A stretch of DNA of 9,763 bases from Candidatus Roizmanbacteria bacterium RIFCSPHIGHO2_02_FULL_43_11 (GCA_001789515.1 MFZT01000036.1:1-9763), one strand, 5' to 3'; positions 1 through 6,551 are shown, counted from the first letter of the stretch. Notes: generated from the sequence alone by a model not told the origin. Made by a program: numbers and translations.

Positions 1-1
1 A

Positions 2-766
2 GATGATGTCTATAATGCTGATTTTTGGATGACCACATTGGACGTTGCATCTAATATCACACTCTCACGAGGCAAGAGAAGCGTTGATATCGCTGGCCGC
101 GAAGTAGGTGATGAGATGCCGATAGCAATCCTTTTTTACCCCCCCATGCAGATTGCTGATATTTTCAACATGAACATTCATCTTGCACACGCAGGAACTG
201 ACCAGCGGAAAGCTCATGTTGTCGCCCGTGATATTACGTCAAAGATGAGGCACAAGGTCATCACAGGGCCAGATGGAAATCCGATGAAGCCTATTGCCCT
301 GCATCATCATCTCCTGCAAGGTTTGGCTCAGCCACCAACGTGGCCTATTCCCGAAGCCCAGAAACGCGAGGTTCTTATTTCTATGAAAATGAGCAAGTCA
401 AAGCCTGATACTGCTGTTTTTATTCATGATTCACCCGAAGATATCCAGCGTAAGGTACAAAAGGCTTTTTGTCCTCCTAATGAAACACGATTCAATCCAA
501 TTATTGATTGGGTTGAGCATCTTATCTTCCCACTACGAGGTACTTTTCAACTTAAGAGATCAGAGCAGTTTGGTGGTCACACAACATTTGAGACTATCGA
601 TGCTCTTAAAGAAGCATACACTTCGGGCAGTATTCACCCAAGTGATCTTAAAAATGCTACGACCGAGTATCTTATAGACATACTTCTACCGGCTCGTCAA
701 CATTTTGAACAACCTGAGAGAAAAGCGGCATTAGAAAGGGTCGAAACACTTCGTATAACACGATGA
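2..766 (+). CDS. tyrS: Tyrosyl-tRNA synthetase, archaeal/eukaryotic type, 5'-truncated by the window edge
   Basis: Class I aminoacyl-tRNA synthetase that activates tyrosine with ATP and charges tRNA-Tyr in the cytosol. The reading frame is open to base 2, so the N-terminal part with the HIGH motif lies outside the window; the Met codon at 29 is internal. Counting from that Met, residues 38-61 (YPPMQIADIF ... GTDQRK) form the tyrosine-pocket region, MKMSKSKPD at 119-127 is the KMSKS ATP-binding loop, and FIHDSPEDI with the following KAFCP is characteristic of the archaeal/eukaryotic TyrRS family. FGGH at 182-185 and HPSDLKNA at 202-209 match the C-terminal end of that family. No S4 RNA-binding domain follows, unlike the usual bacterial TyrRS. 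The stop codon overlaps the fmt start in an ATGA, so the two genes are probably co-transcribed and translationally coupled. The archaeal type next to a bacterial-only gene suggests an ancient exchange or a CPR lineage. Confidence 0.93.
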   Translation, partial: DDVYNADFWMTTLDVASNITLSRGKRSVDIAGREVGDEMPIAILFYPPMQIADIFNMNIHLAHAGTDQRKAHVVARDITSKMRHKVITGPDGNPMKPIALHHHLLQGLAQPPTWPIPEAQKREVLISMKMSKSKPDTAVFIHDSPEDIQRKVQKAFCPPNETRFNPIIDWVEHLIFPLRGTFQLKRSEQFGGHTTFETIDALKEAYTSGSIHPSDLKNATTEYLIDILLPARQHFEQPERKAALERVETLRITR

Positions 767-1773
767 AAAAATTGCGTCTGGCGTATTTTGGATCTCCAGA
801 TTTTTCAGCAGAATTTCTTGAAAAAATCCTAGCTGATACACATGTACCCGTTGAAGTTGTTCTTGTTGTCACACAAGAAGACAAACCCGTCGGGCGCTCG
901 CAAACACTTACACCATCACCCGTAAAAACTGTTGCAACAAATCACAACATCCCCGTCACCTACATTTCTATGCTCTCTACCCTTCCACCCACTCTATCCT
1001 TACGCACTTCTACACTTCCTCCATTCCATCCTTCTACAATCGATCTCGCTCTTGTTTTTGCATATGGTCGAATTATCAAACCAGACCTTCTCAGAGCCTC
1101 AAAGCATGGATTCTGGAATGTTCACCTATCGCTTCTCCCTCAATTTCGCGGAGCTTCCCCTACTGTATATCCACTTATTCTCGGCGCAGACCAAACAGGT
1201 GTGTCTCTTATGCTTATGGATGAGGAAATGGATCATGGCCCGATTATTGAGCAGCAGTCATATCCTATCAGCGCAATACAAACAAATGTTCAATTGCTTA
1301 AAGACCTTGCTACAATTGGCTACACACTCTTTGCTGAAAATGTCAAAAAACTTGGTCAGGAAGGCATTGACTATGCTTCTTTGCCTGTCCAAAATCATGC
1401 CACTGCAACCTTCACACGGCCTTTGACAAAGGATGATGGTTTCATTGAGTTGTCACTTGTGAAAAAAGCGCTTCGCAATGAACGTGTCCAGTCACAAGAG
1501 CTTCCTCTTATTATTCAACAGTACCTTGGAAGAAATAATATCACTGAGTACCCCATTCCCTACGCATCGCATATTGTGTATAACATGTTTCGCGGCCTGC
1601 ACCCATGGCCGGGGATATGGACTCAAATGCCAGACGGAAAACGATTGAAAATTCTGAGTGTGGTCTTGGAAAAGCAAGATCTTGTTATTGAGACAGTTCA
1701 GTTGGAAGGTAAAAAACCCGTATCGTTTGAGCAGTTTGCCCGTGCTTATCAGTTGATCTCGCTCACAAGTTGA
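763..1773 (+). CDS. fmt: Methionyl-tRNA formyltransferase
   Basis: Transfers a formyl group from 10-formyltetrahydrofolate to Met-tRNA(fMet), making the bacterial initiator. The N-terminal domain shows YFGSPDF at 8-14, DKPVGR at 40-45 and PSPVK at 51-55. The catalytic residues are visible as N119 and H121 in FWNVHLSLLPQFRGASP and D157 in MDHGP. The C-terminal OB-like domain has the expected RGLHPWPGIWTQ followed by KRLKIL. At 336 residues it is somewhat longer than the usual ~310-320. Part of the excess is residues 70-92, a Ser/Thr/Leu/Pro-rich stretch encoded by a low-complexity DNA repeat also found elsewhere in the window; compared with E. coli Fmt, the segment between PV and AYG is about 8 residues longer. 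No Shine-Dalgarno site precedes the ATG, which overlaps the tyrS stop by 4 bases, so reinitiation or coupling is likely. The catalytic residues are intact, so the gene looks functional. Confidence 0.96.
   Translation: MKKLRLAYFGSPDFSAEFLEKILADTHVPVEVVLVVTQEDKPVGRSQTLTPSPVKTVATNHNIPVTYISMLSTLPPTLSLRTSTLPPFHPSTIDLALVFAYGRIIKPDLLRASKHGFWNVHLSLLPQFRGASPTVYPLILGADQTGVSLMLMDEEMDHGPIIEQQSYPISAIQTNVQLLKDLATIGYTLFAENVKKLGQEGIDYASLPVQNHATATFTRPLTKDDGFIELSLVKKALRNERVQSQELPLIIQQYLGRNNITEYPIPYASHIVYNMFRGLHPWPGIWTQMPDGKRLKILSVVLEKQDLVIETVQLEGKKPVSFEQFARAYQLISLTS
968..1038 (+). repeat. Dispersed pyrimidine-rich repeat segment inside fmt
   Basis: This part of fmt is built from the same short words as the non-coding repeat at 4894-4980. 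Both hold CTATGCTCTCTA (968-979 and 4961-4972), CTTCTACACTTCC (1007-1019 and 4916-4928) and CCATCCTTCTACA (1026-1038 and 4911-4923). It is translated in frame as roughly residues 70-92 of Fmt, between the first beta-alpha units and the catalytic Asn/His segment. Confidence 0.8.
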
Positions 1774-1781
1774 ACTATACT
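1753..1781 (+). promoter_or_regulatory. Sigma70-type promoter for the glycosyltransferase gene
   Basis: TTGATC (1753-1758) and TATACT (1776-1781) are separated by exactly 17 bases and followed by 7 bases and the GTG start at 1789. The predicted transcription start would fall at or within a base or two of the start codon, giving a leaderless mRNA. The -35 lies inside the last codons of fmt. No Shine-Dalgarno sequence is present, which fits leaderless initiation. Confidence 0.6.
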
Positions 1782-1788
1782 AACTCCC

Positions 1789-2868
1789 GTGCTAACCATT
1801 TATGATCCCATCCCGGATGATCCTCTGGGAAAAGCACGTGGCGGGGGTCGCACCGTCAAGATTCTTCGTGAAAATCTTGGAGAGAATGCCCGCTTTGTTT
1901 CAGATCTTCATCATGTCGCCCCAGACGACACTTTACTCATTCCTGTCTGGCAACCCTTTCATAGACCATACCTTTTCAAAAAAATTGCGGCTCGTCAGAT
2001 CCTTATGATTTTTGATGTTATCCCCCTTAAATACCCTGAGCATTTCCCCATAGGTTTAAAAGGCCGCTGGTGGATGATGCATAACTTAAGAACGTTGAGC
2101 CTTTATGACAGAATTGTCACCATTTCTGAAATTTCAAAAAGGGACATTGTTGATTATCTTAATATCGATCCTCACTGCATTGACGTTGTTTATCTTACCA
2201 CAAGTAAAGCCCTTTATAGAGCCTCAAAAGCTACATCGAGAAAAACACTGCAAGAAAAATTTGACATTCCCACAAAACCGTATTTCACGTATGTCGGAGA
2301 CATGAACTGGAATAAAAATCTTGTAAATATGGCACAGGCTGCAATTAAAGCACAAGCCTACCTTGTTTGCATTGGCAAAACGTTTTCTGTTGTGAATGAC
2401 CTGCGAGCTATGGATTTGGAAGAACAACATGAATACCTCGCAACATCAGGCGACATTAATCACTTTGAACAAAAGGAGTTTAAAGATTTTGTGAAACTGG
2501 TGTTACATGATGACCTCTTCATCTTTCCAGGTTATGTGCCAGACGAAGAGTTGAGGAGTTTGTATGCCCAAGCATTGTGCAACGTATTGATATCTCGAGA
2601 TGAAGGATTTGGTCTTTCGTACTTGGAAAGCGCCCGGCAGCACTGCCCGTCAATTCTTGCCGACATTCCTGTGTTTCATGAAATAGCCGCACGTGCAGCT
2701 TATTTTGTTGACTCGGAGCAACCCGACGTCATCGCAAATGCCATGTCAGACATTCTTAAAAAGCCACGATCATACATTGCTATGAAGGAAAAAGCTTTTG
2801 GCAGGTCAAAAAAGTTTGCCCCTCAGACATTCACAAAAAATATCATGCAGGCTCTAACCTCCGCCTGA
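1789..2868 (+). CDS. Glycosyltransferase, GT4-like (GT-B fold)
   Basis: A retaining GT-B glycosyltransferase that would move a sugar from a nucleotide-activated donor onto an envelope or polysaccharide acceptor; the sugar and acceptor cannot be told from sequence. Evidence: an N-terminal Gly-rich loop GKARGGGR at 14-21, a mid-region VTISEISKRDI at 110-120 typical of the domain junction in this family, YVGDMNWNKN at 168-177 opening the C-terminal domain, FPGYVPDEEL at 246-255, and the E-x7-E donor-binding motif DEGFGLSYLE (E272 and E280). No membrane segment is seen. The GTG at 1789 is chosen because it is the first start codon after the fmt stop, gives the expected N-terminal strand, and lies 7 bases after a TATACT -10 box. 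It follows fmt closely but has its own promoter. Its 3' end overlaps the convergent gene by 15 bases. Confidence 0.9.
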   Translation: MLTIYDPIPDDPLGKARGGGRTVKILRENLGENARFVSDLHHVAPDDTLLIPVWQPFHRPYLFKKIAARQILMIFDVIPLKYPEHFPIGLKGRWWMMHNLRTLSLYDRIVTISEISKRDIVDYLNIDPHCIDVVYLTTSKALYRASKATSRKTLQEKFDIPTKPYFTYVGDMNWNKNLVNMAQAAIKAQAYLVCIGKTFSVVNDLRAMDLEEQHEYLATSGDINHFEQKEFKDFVKLVLHDDLFIFPGYVPDEELRSLYAQALCNVLISRDEGFGLSYLESARQHCPSILADIPVFHEIAARAAYFVDSEQPDVIANAMSDILKKPRSYIAMKEKAFGRSKKFAPQTFTKNIMQALTSA

Positions 2869-3558
2869 AGGTCTGGAGTAGAGGGCTTTTAAATGATATG
2901 CTGATCTTCTGCGCAACTCATGAAGCATCTCGGTAGGATCTGGAGTATTCCCGCGTGAGGCAACAGCAAAGCGTTGAGCATAGTGATTTACAGCATGTCC
3001 AATAAGAGCTGCGCCAACGGTGCGCATATGACTTAGTAGTCGCGAAGCTTCAATCGCACCTAGATCTATTTCTGGCCATGATCCAAGAGCTGAGATAATG
3101 GCATCTGCCTCAGAAACGGAGGTATCATTGAACGGAACAACTGCATATGGATTATCTGAGGTGTCTGCAAAACGTATTGAAACTGGACTCTCATGATCGC
3201 CATCTTCATCTGATGCAATTGTCACATAGTGAAGTGTTGCCCCTATTTTGCGTTGCTCTGTCCTACCTGCAGCAATGTATTTTTCAACAAGCGCTCTACC
3301 ATTCCCAAGGCTTTCAACCTCGTATGTCACAAAAGCTCCCCCTCTACGCATGATGACGCGAACTCGCGCAGATGTTGAGGCGAGATGCACAAATCCCTCA
3401 ACGTGAGGGAGAAGACACACTTGGAGATCTCGCCCGTGCACATTTTGAAAAAGGTCTGTATGTACCCGAGCTGTATATGCTTCTATAGCAGCCCAAAATG
3501 CGCTCATTTCTGAAGCATCTTCTATGTATGGTTGACCTGTCTCTGCACGCCCGATCAT
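2854..3558 (-). CDS. Hypothetical protein, 234 residues
   Basis: I do not recognise this protein. It is a soluble, moderately acidic protein without signal peptide, membrane segment or Cys cluster. The N-terminal ~55 residues look helical (AFWAAIEAYTARVHTDLF), the middle (about 55-140) has alternating short strands (ARVRVIMRR, GAFVTYEVES, ATLHYVTIAS), and the last ~70 residues are helical and basic with ELRRRSAYHLKALYSR, ending in a Gly-rich tail. The ATG at 3558 gives the full open frame; no Shine-Dalgarno site precedes it, and a TATAAC -10-like hexamer lies in the divergent region upstream. It faces the glycosyltransferase tail to tail with a 15-bp overlap and is divergent from the small membrane protein. 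Coding is supported by length and protein-like composition, and its function is unknown. Confidence 0.72.
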   Translation of the reverse strand: MIGRAETGQPYIEDASEMSAFWAAIEAYTARVHTDLFQNVHGRDLQVCLLPHVEGFVHLASTSARVRVIMRRGGAFVTYEVESLGNGRALVEKYIAAGRTEQRKIGATLHYVTIASDEDGDHESPVSIRFADTSDNPYAVVPFNDTSVSEADAIISALGSWPEIDLGAIEASRLLSHMRTVGAALIGHAVNHYAQRFAVASRGNTPDPTEMLHELRRRSAYHLKALYSRPSGGG

Positions 3559-3565
3559 GGGATTT

Positions 3566-3615
3566 AGTTACAACTAGTTATAACTAGGTGAACTAGTTAT
3601 AACTAATTGTATACT
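3566..3615. promoter_or_regulatory. Divergent promoter region with repeated palindromes and a plus-strand -10 box
   Basis: The 63-bp gap between divergent genes holds three copies of the palindrome AGTTAYAACT (3566-3575, 3577-3586, 3596-3605). The last two belong to a 16-bp direct repeat, AACTAGTTATAACTAR, at 3572-3587 and 3591-3606, with a 19-bp period. Each AGTTATAACT contains a TATAAC -10-like hexamer on both strands. TATACT at 3610-3615 lies 6 bases before the ATG at 3622, and a weak GTGAAC (3588-3593) sits 16 bases upstream of it. The layout could be an operator array for a dimeric regulator; simple repeat drift is the alternative. Confidence 0.45.
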
Positions 3616-3621
3616 ATCTTT

Positions 3622-3822
3622 ATGGATCTTATAACCTTCGCTGCGGTGTCAGCTCTCATCATCATGGTTTGGCACTTTGCCATGAACACACAACCGAGTA
3701 ATTTTGGCCTTCTGCAAATGATTGGTATCTTTATACTCGGAGGAGCAATTGGCTGGTATATGCAATCAATAGAGGTTGCGCTCATGTTTTCAATAGCGCT
3801 TTCTCTGCTTTTTATTCATTAA
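3622..3822 (+). CDS. Small hydrophobic membrane protein, 66 residues
   Basis: A short, strongly hydrophobic protein with three likely membrane spans at about residues 4-20 (ITFAAVSALIIMVWHF), 29-47 (LLQMIGIFILGGAIGWYM) and 50-65 (IEVALMFSIALSLLFI), joined by short polar loops. No family is recognised. An in-frame TTG at 3607 would add five residues, but the ATG at 3622 is preferred because TATACT ends exactly 6 bases before it, the same leaderless arrangement seen for other genes here. It converges on dus with an 11-bp overlap. The overlapping minus-strand frame is less protein-like. A gene this small needs homologs to be certain. Confidence 0.6.
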   Translation: MDLITFAAVSALIIMVWHFAMNTQPSNFGLLQMIGIFILGGAIGWYMQSIEVALMFSIALSLLFIH

Positions 3823-4768
3823 GAATACCCAAGACGTCATCTATAGAGCTTGCTGTCATAAGCCTTTGGCGTAGGTGTGATGAACCTTCGAAGCCTCGTA
3901 TGTATATTTTTATATACTTCCTGAGCCGATGGAAGTGTTTGTCAAAGTTTGGCTCGTTTCCCCACGTCCTCTGAAACAGATCTATATGCTTTTTGAGAAG
4001 TTGTTTTCTGTGTTGCGCAGTAATATTTGTGGAGTAAGAGGAAAAGATATGGATATCCTCGAGCATTCCGCGGCCAATCATAACGCCATCTACCCTATAC
4101 ATTCCAGCCTTTTCCAGGGCCTCAGATTTACTCTTTACATCCCCATTTCCGATAATGAGAGTTTGTTTTCCTATGCGGTTGCGAAGAAGTACGGCCTTGT
4201 GTATCTCGTCCCAATGAGCTGGGACTGCAGACATTTCTTTAACTGTTCTACCATGGACTATAATTGCTGCACTATTAAAACTGAGCAGGAAGCGCATCCA
4301 GTCCTCAGTCACAGGTTTATTGATTCCAATACGAGTTTTTATACTCACAGGGAAATCTTTGCCCGCTCCTTCGAGTGTGGCCCGGATGATTTTTGTTGCA
4401 AGAGGTCTGTTTTCAATTAAGGCTCCGCATAAGCCCTTTTTGATGATATCCCTTTGAGGACAGCCCATATTGATGTCAACCCCGTCAAAACCTTGTGCGC
4501 GTATATACTTGACACCTTGAAAGTAATTCTCAGGTTTGCTCCCCCAGATTTGTGCAACAATAGGCCTTTCATGTAGACTGAATGCGAGTCTGTGGATTGT
4601 GTGTGAAGCTCCTGTTGAAAATATCCCATCAACATTCGTGAATTCTGTAAAAAACACGTCAGGCCGCCCACACTCAAGCAGCATTTGTCTAAATACTGTA
4701 TCTGTTATGTCCTCCATTGGCGCCTGTACAAGAAAAGGCTTCTGGAGATTATGCCAAAATGATTGCAT
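3812..4768 (-). CDS. dus: tRNA-dihydrouridine synthase
   Basis: An FMN-dependent flavoenzyme that reduces specific uridines in the tRNA D-loop to dihydrouridine using NADPH. It has an N-terminal TIM barrel and a C-terminal helical tRNA-binding domain. Visible motifs, numbered from the ATG at 4768: QAPMEDITDTVFR at 15-27 (FMN phosphate and substrate strand), VDINMGCP at 97-104 with C103 as the catalytic acid, KTRIG at 144-148 with the FMN-contacting Lys, IIVHGRT at 169-175 with H172, IGNGDV at 206-211 and GVMIGRGML at 228-236. Length 318 fits the family. A GTG immediately before the ATG could also serve as start. No Shine-Dalgarno or clear -10 box is seen, because an 11-copy minisatellite begins eight bases upstream of the ATG and fills the place where a promoter would be expected. 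The position modified (DusA/B/C-type specificity) cannot be assigned from motifs alone. Confidence 0.94.
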   Translation of the reverse strand: MQSFWHNLQKPFLVQAPMEDITDTVFRQMLLECGRPDVFFTEFTNVDGIFSTGASHTIHRLAFSLHERPIVAQIWGSKPENYFQGVKYIRAQGFDGVDINMGCPQRDIIKKGLCGALIENRPLATKIIRATLEGAGKDFPVSIKTRIGINKPVTEDWMRFLLSFNSAAIIVHGRTVKEMSAVPAHWDEIHKAVLLRNRIGKQTLIIGNGDVKSKSEALEKAGMYRVDGVMIGRGMLEDIHIFSSYSTNITAQHRKQLLKKHIDLFQRTWGNEPNFDKHFHRLRKYIKIYIRGFEGSSHLRQRLMTASSIDDVLGILNE

Positions 4769-4776
4769 CACACAGA

Positions 4777-4881
4777 AACTAGGTGAACTAGGTGAACTAG
4801 GTGAACTAGGTGAACTAGGTGAACTAGGTGAACTAGGTGAACTAGGTGAACTAGGTGAACTAGGTGAACTAGGTGAACTAG
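4777..4881. repeat. 9-bp minisatellite, 11 full copies
   Basis: AACTAGGTG is repeated 11 times without a mismatch from 4777 to 4875, then a 6-base partial unit ends at 4881. It lies directly upstream of dus, in the place of its promoter or leader. A 15-base fragment of the same array (AACTAGGTGAACTAG) occurs once in the divergent region at 3582-3596. The plus-strand frame through it reads Leu-Gly-Glu repeats but belongs to no credible gene. Confidence 0.97.
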
Positions 4882-4893
4882 AAATAAGTATAA

Positions 4894-4980
4894 CTTCTAC
4901 ACTACACCCTCCATCCTTCTACACTTCCACGCCCTTCATGCTTCTACGCTCTCTACGCTTCTATGCTCTCTATCCCTCTA
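4894..4980 (+). repeat. Dispersed pyrimidine-rich repeat, left copy
   Basis: A low-complexity array of words such as CTTCTAC, CTCTCTA, CCTTCTA and GCTTCTA. It shares 12-13-base words with the segment inside fmt (968-1038) and, in inverted orientation, TATGCTCTCTATCC with the copy at 5781-5840. Its right end runs into the nuclease gene and supplies that gene's last codons and TAG stop. Confidence 0.8.
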
Positions 4981-5732
4981 AATCCCAGCGCAAACGCCTC
5001 AAGTTCATGCTTCTGTATACCAAGCATGGCAATGTGACCGCCCAGTGTTTGGAAGGCTTCAAGAAAACGTTTTTGATTTCGAGTGTATTGCATGCTTTGA
5101 CAGATACTTAACACAAAGCTGAACGTGTGTGTATGAAACATGTCCTTTAAGGGCACAAGTTTGTGTTCAATATAGTTGCTTACATACTCAATACCTTGGT
5201 GACGTGGCAGTCTAGGTGTCGATTTTTTTGACTCAACAACAACAATCTCCGGCTTTAATTTCCCAGGGTGTTGAATAGCCAGTAGTGCATCAAATTCTGT
5301 ATGCAGTCGCCCAGTTTTTGCATTGAGCACACAGCAATTCTGTGTTTGAGGGTCAGATAAAAATACAAAGTCGCCTGCCCGTACTGTATCTCTCGGGATT
5401 GGATGAGTGAAAATTTTTGCACCCTTATGATAGGCACGTTCAAGCAGTGCACGCAGGAGATTCATTCGTGTGACATGTTCTGCAGCAGATCCAGCAATGT
5501 TCTCGCGATTGCGGGAGTTCACCCTATTATCGGTCTTTTTCATTTTCCGCATGATAGCCTCCCAATCTGGCACTATATCGGTCATAGCGCCTAGAGCTTG
5601 TTTGAGGAGCGGAGAGGCGGTTAAGGTAAAAGTGTGCGAAGATTTTGGTAGATTAGACTCGATCTTTGGTTTCAGGGAAAGTCTTGCGTCTCCATTCCCT
5701 AGCTCATTATTCAATCGCGTCCTAAAAATCAT
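4953..5732 (-). CDS. Putative PD-(D/E)XK-fold nuclease, 259 residues
   Basis: The pattern of a restriction-endonuclease-like core is visible, numbered from the ATG at 5732: a helix with conserved-type Glu, GSAAEHVTRMNLLRALLERA at 81-100 (E85); a strand with Asp, TEFDALLAI at 145-153 (D148); then EIVVVESKKS at 162-171, giving E167-x-K169. E...D...ExK after hydrophobic strands is the metal-binding signature of the PD-(D/E)XK superfamily, in which enzymes cut DNA or RNA. The specific family is not recognised and catalysis is inferred. The first ~70 residues are polar and variable, possibly a target-binding part. The frame is open up to an ATG at 5816, but those 28 extra residues are encoded by the low-complexity repeat, so 5732 is chosen. 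The last seven residues and the stop also lie in a repeat. No partner methylase is adjacent. Confidence 0.6.
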   Translation of the reverse strand: MIFRTRLNNELGNGDARLSLKPKIESNLPKSSHTFTLTASPLLKQALGAMTDIVPDWEAIMRKMKKTDNRVNSRNRENIAGSAAEHVTRMNLLRALLERAYHKGAKIFTHPIPRDTVRAGDFVFLSDPQTQNCCVLNAKTGRLHTEFDALLAIQHPGKLKPEIVVVESKKSTPRLPRHQGIEYVSNYIEHKLVPLKDMFHTHTFSFVLSICQSMQYTRNQKRFLEAFQTLGGHIAMLGIQKHELEAFALGFRGIESIEA

Positions 5733-5780
5733 AAAGCAACGATATAGGTAAGAGTACGGGACTAGGATACTATAAGTGAA

Positions 5781-5840
5781 GATAGAAGTATAGAGGGATA
5801 GAAGGATAGAGAGCATAAAACATTGAGAGCGTAGAAGGAT
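5781..5840 (-). repeat. Dispersed pyrimidine-rich repeat, right (inverted) copy
   Basis: Read on the minus strand it contains ATCCTTCTAC, TATGCTCTCTATCC and CTATCCCTCTA, the words of the left copy at 4894-4980 in opposite orientation. The two copies bracket the putative nuclease gene. Just beyond it is a run of seven G at 5842-5848. Confidence 0.7.
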
Positions 5841-5873
5841 TGGGGGGGTGAGGGTTATCTTCTAATTCGGATT

Positions 5874-5904
5874 TGACCGCCTCGGGTGTTCCCCAAGGCG
5901 GTCA
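5874..5904 (-). terminator. Strong hairpin downstream of the lipoprotein gene
   Basis: A perfect 9-bp stem, TGACCGCCT (5874-5882) with AGGCGGTCA (5896-5904), plus an inner GGG/CCC pair around a TGTT loop. It lies 35 bases after the lipoprotein stop. No T-run follows on the minus strand, so it may be a hairpin that stalls polymerase or protects the 3' end rather than a classical intrinsic terminator. Confidence 0.5.
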
Positions 5905-5939
5905 TGCTCCGGACGTCACTGGTTGCAGGAGAGCTATGG

Positions 5940-6431
5940 CTATGGCGACAGAGCCTCCTGCGATGGAGGGTCGTCAGAGACGGGCCCCCAGCCCGACTGG
6001 CCGTCCCAGTACAGGTAGCTTGGGATGGAACTATGCATTCCATCTGAGCTGAAGTACTGGATGCAGAGAGCCTCGTTAAGCTTGAGAGACCCATCTGCAA
6101 CGCCCCAGAAGCGCAACTGGCCTTCTGGAGAGTAGGCCCTATAGCTGAGGCCACTTCCGCTTGAGATGGAAACGTACCACATTCCCTCCACCTCTTGGGT
6201 TGTGACCGCCAGATACTCGGGGGTGTTCTCGGCCCTGATCGTGAGCGGGAAATCTCTCTGGTTTCTTACAACTTCTTTGCAGAGTTCCGCGCTCGTCGCG
6301 ACAGAGACTTGAACCAGCCCCACGTTGGCACCCCCCTCTGGCATCGCTTCGCCAGAGGCAAGGTCTGTTGCACAGCCAGCCGCCAGAAGGGCAGCCAGCA
6401 TAACAGCAAGCTGCAGGCCAAGCGTTTTCAT
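5940..6431 (-). CDS. Predicted lipoprotein, 163 residues
   Basis: The N-terminus is a type II signal peptide: MKTLGLQLAVMLAALLAAG with lipobox LAAGC, so signal peptidase II should cleave before C20 and the protein be anchored to a membrane by a diacylglyceryl Cys. The mature part is about 144 residues, acidic and rich in aromatic and Gly/Ser residues (WYVSISSGSG, YRAYSPEGQLRFWGV, SSIPSYLYWDGQSGWGP), suggesting a small beta-rich exported domain; no family is recognised. The start at 6431 is supported by AGGAAGG ending 5 bases upstream. Sampled lines of this gene are about 60-68% GC, against about 37-48% in sampled lines of AT-richer genes, and it has a real Shine-Dalgarno site, so it looks acquired. 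A stable hairpin lies just downstream. Confidence 0.75.
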   Translation of the reverse strand: MKTLGLQLAVMLAALLAAGCATDLASGEAMPEGGANVGLVQVSVATSAELCKEVVRNQRDFPLTIRAENTPEYLAVTTQEVEGMWYVSISSGSGLSYRAYSPEGQLRFWGVADGSLKLNEALCIQYFSSDGMHSSIPSYLYWDGQSGWGPVSDDPPSQEALSP

Positions 6432-6435
6432 CTAA

Positions 6436-6443
6436 TCCTTCCT
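6436..6443 (-). promoter_or_regulatory. Ribosome binding site of the lipoprotein gene
   Basis: On the minus strand AGGAAGGA is followed by TTAG and the ATG at 6431. It is one of only two clear Shine-Dalgarno sites in the window; both belong to GC-rich genes. Confidence 0.7.
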
Positions 6444-6551
6444 ATGTGAACGTCCGGTTGATGCCCCACCCCATTCCCCAGATATGAAATTCGTCTGGTT
6501 TCCAAGGTGAAACATGAACGATTATACTCCCCTACCAGCAATATTTCAATG

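Noticed and set aside
4777..4881. CRISPR array
   Set aside because: The 9-bp units are contiguous without spacers, and there are no cas genes; it is a minisatellite.
4536..5111. A 191-residue plus-strand frame with a long Leu-Gly-Glu repeat
   Set aside because: It is antisense to dus, then passes through the minisatellite and the low-complexity repeat, and ends antisense to the nuclease gene; there is no start signal and no recognisable domain.
5733..5816. 28-residue N-terminal extension of the nuclease (hydrophobic, signal-like)
   Set aside because: Much of it is a translation of the low-complexity repeat, and no start signal precedes the ATG at 5816.
5855..6154. 99-residue minus-strand frame overlapping the lipoprotein
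   Set aside because: Ser/Arg-rich shadow frame; the lipoprotein frame has a signal peptide, lipobox and Shine-Dalgarno site.
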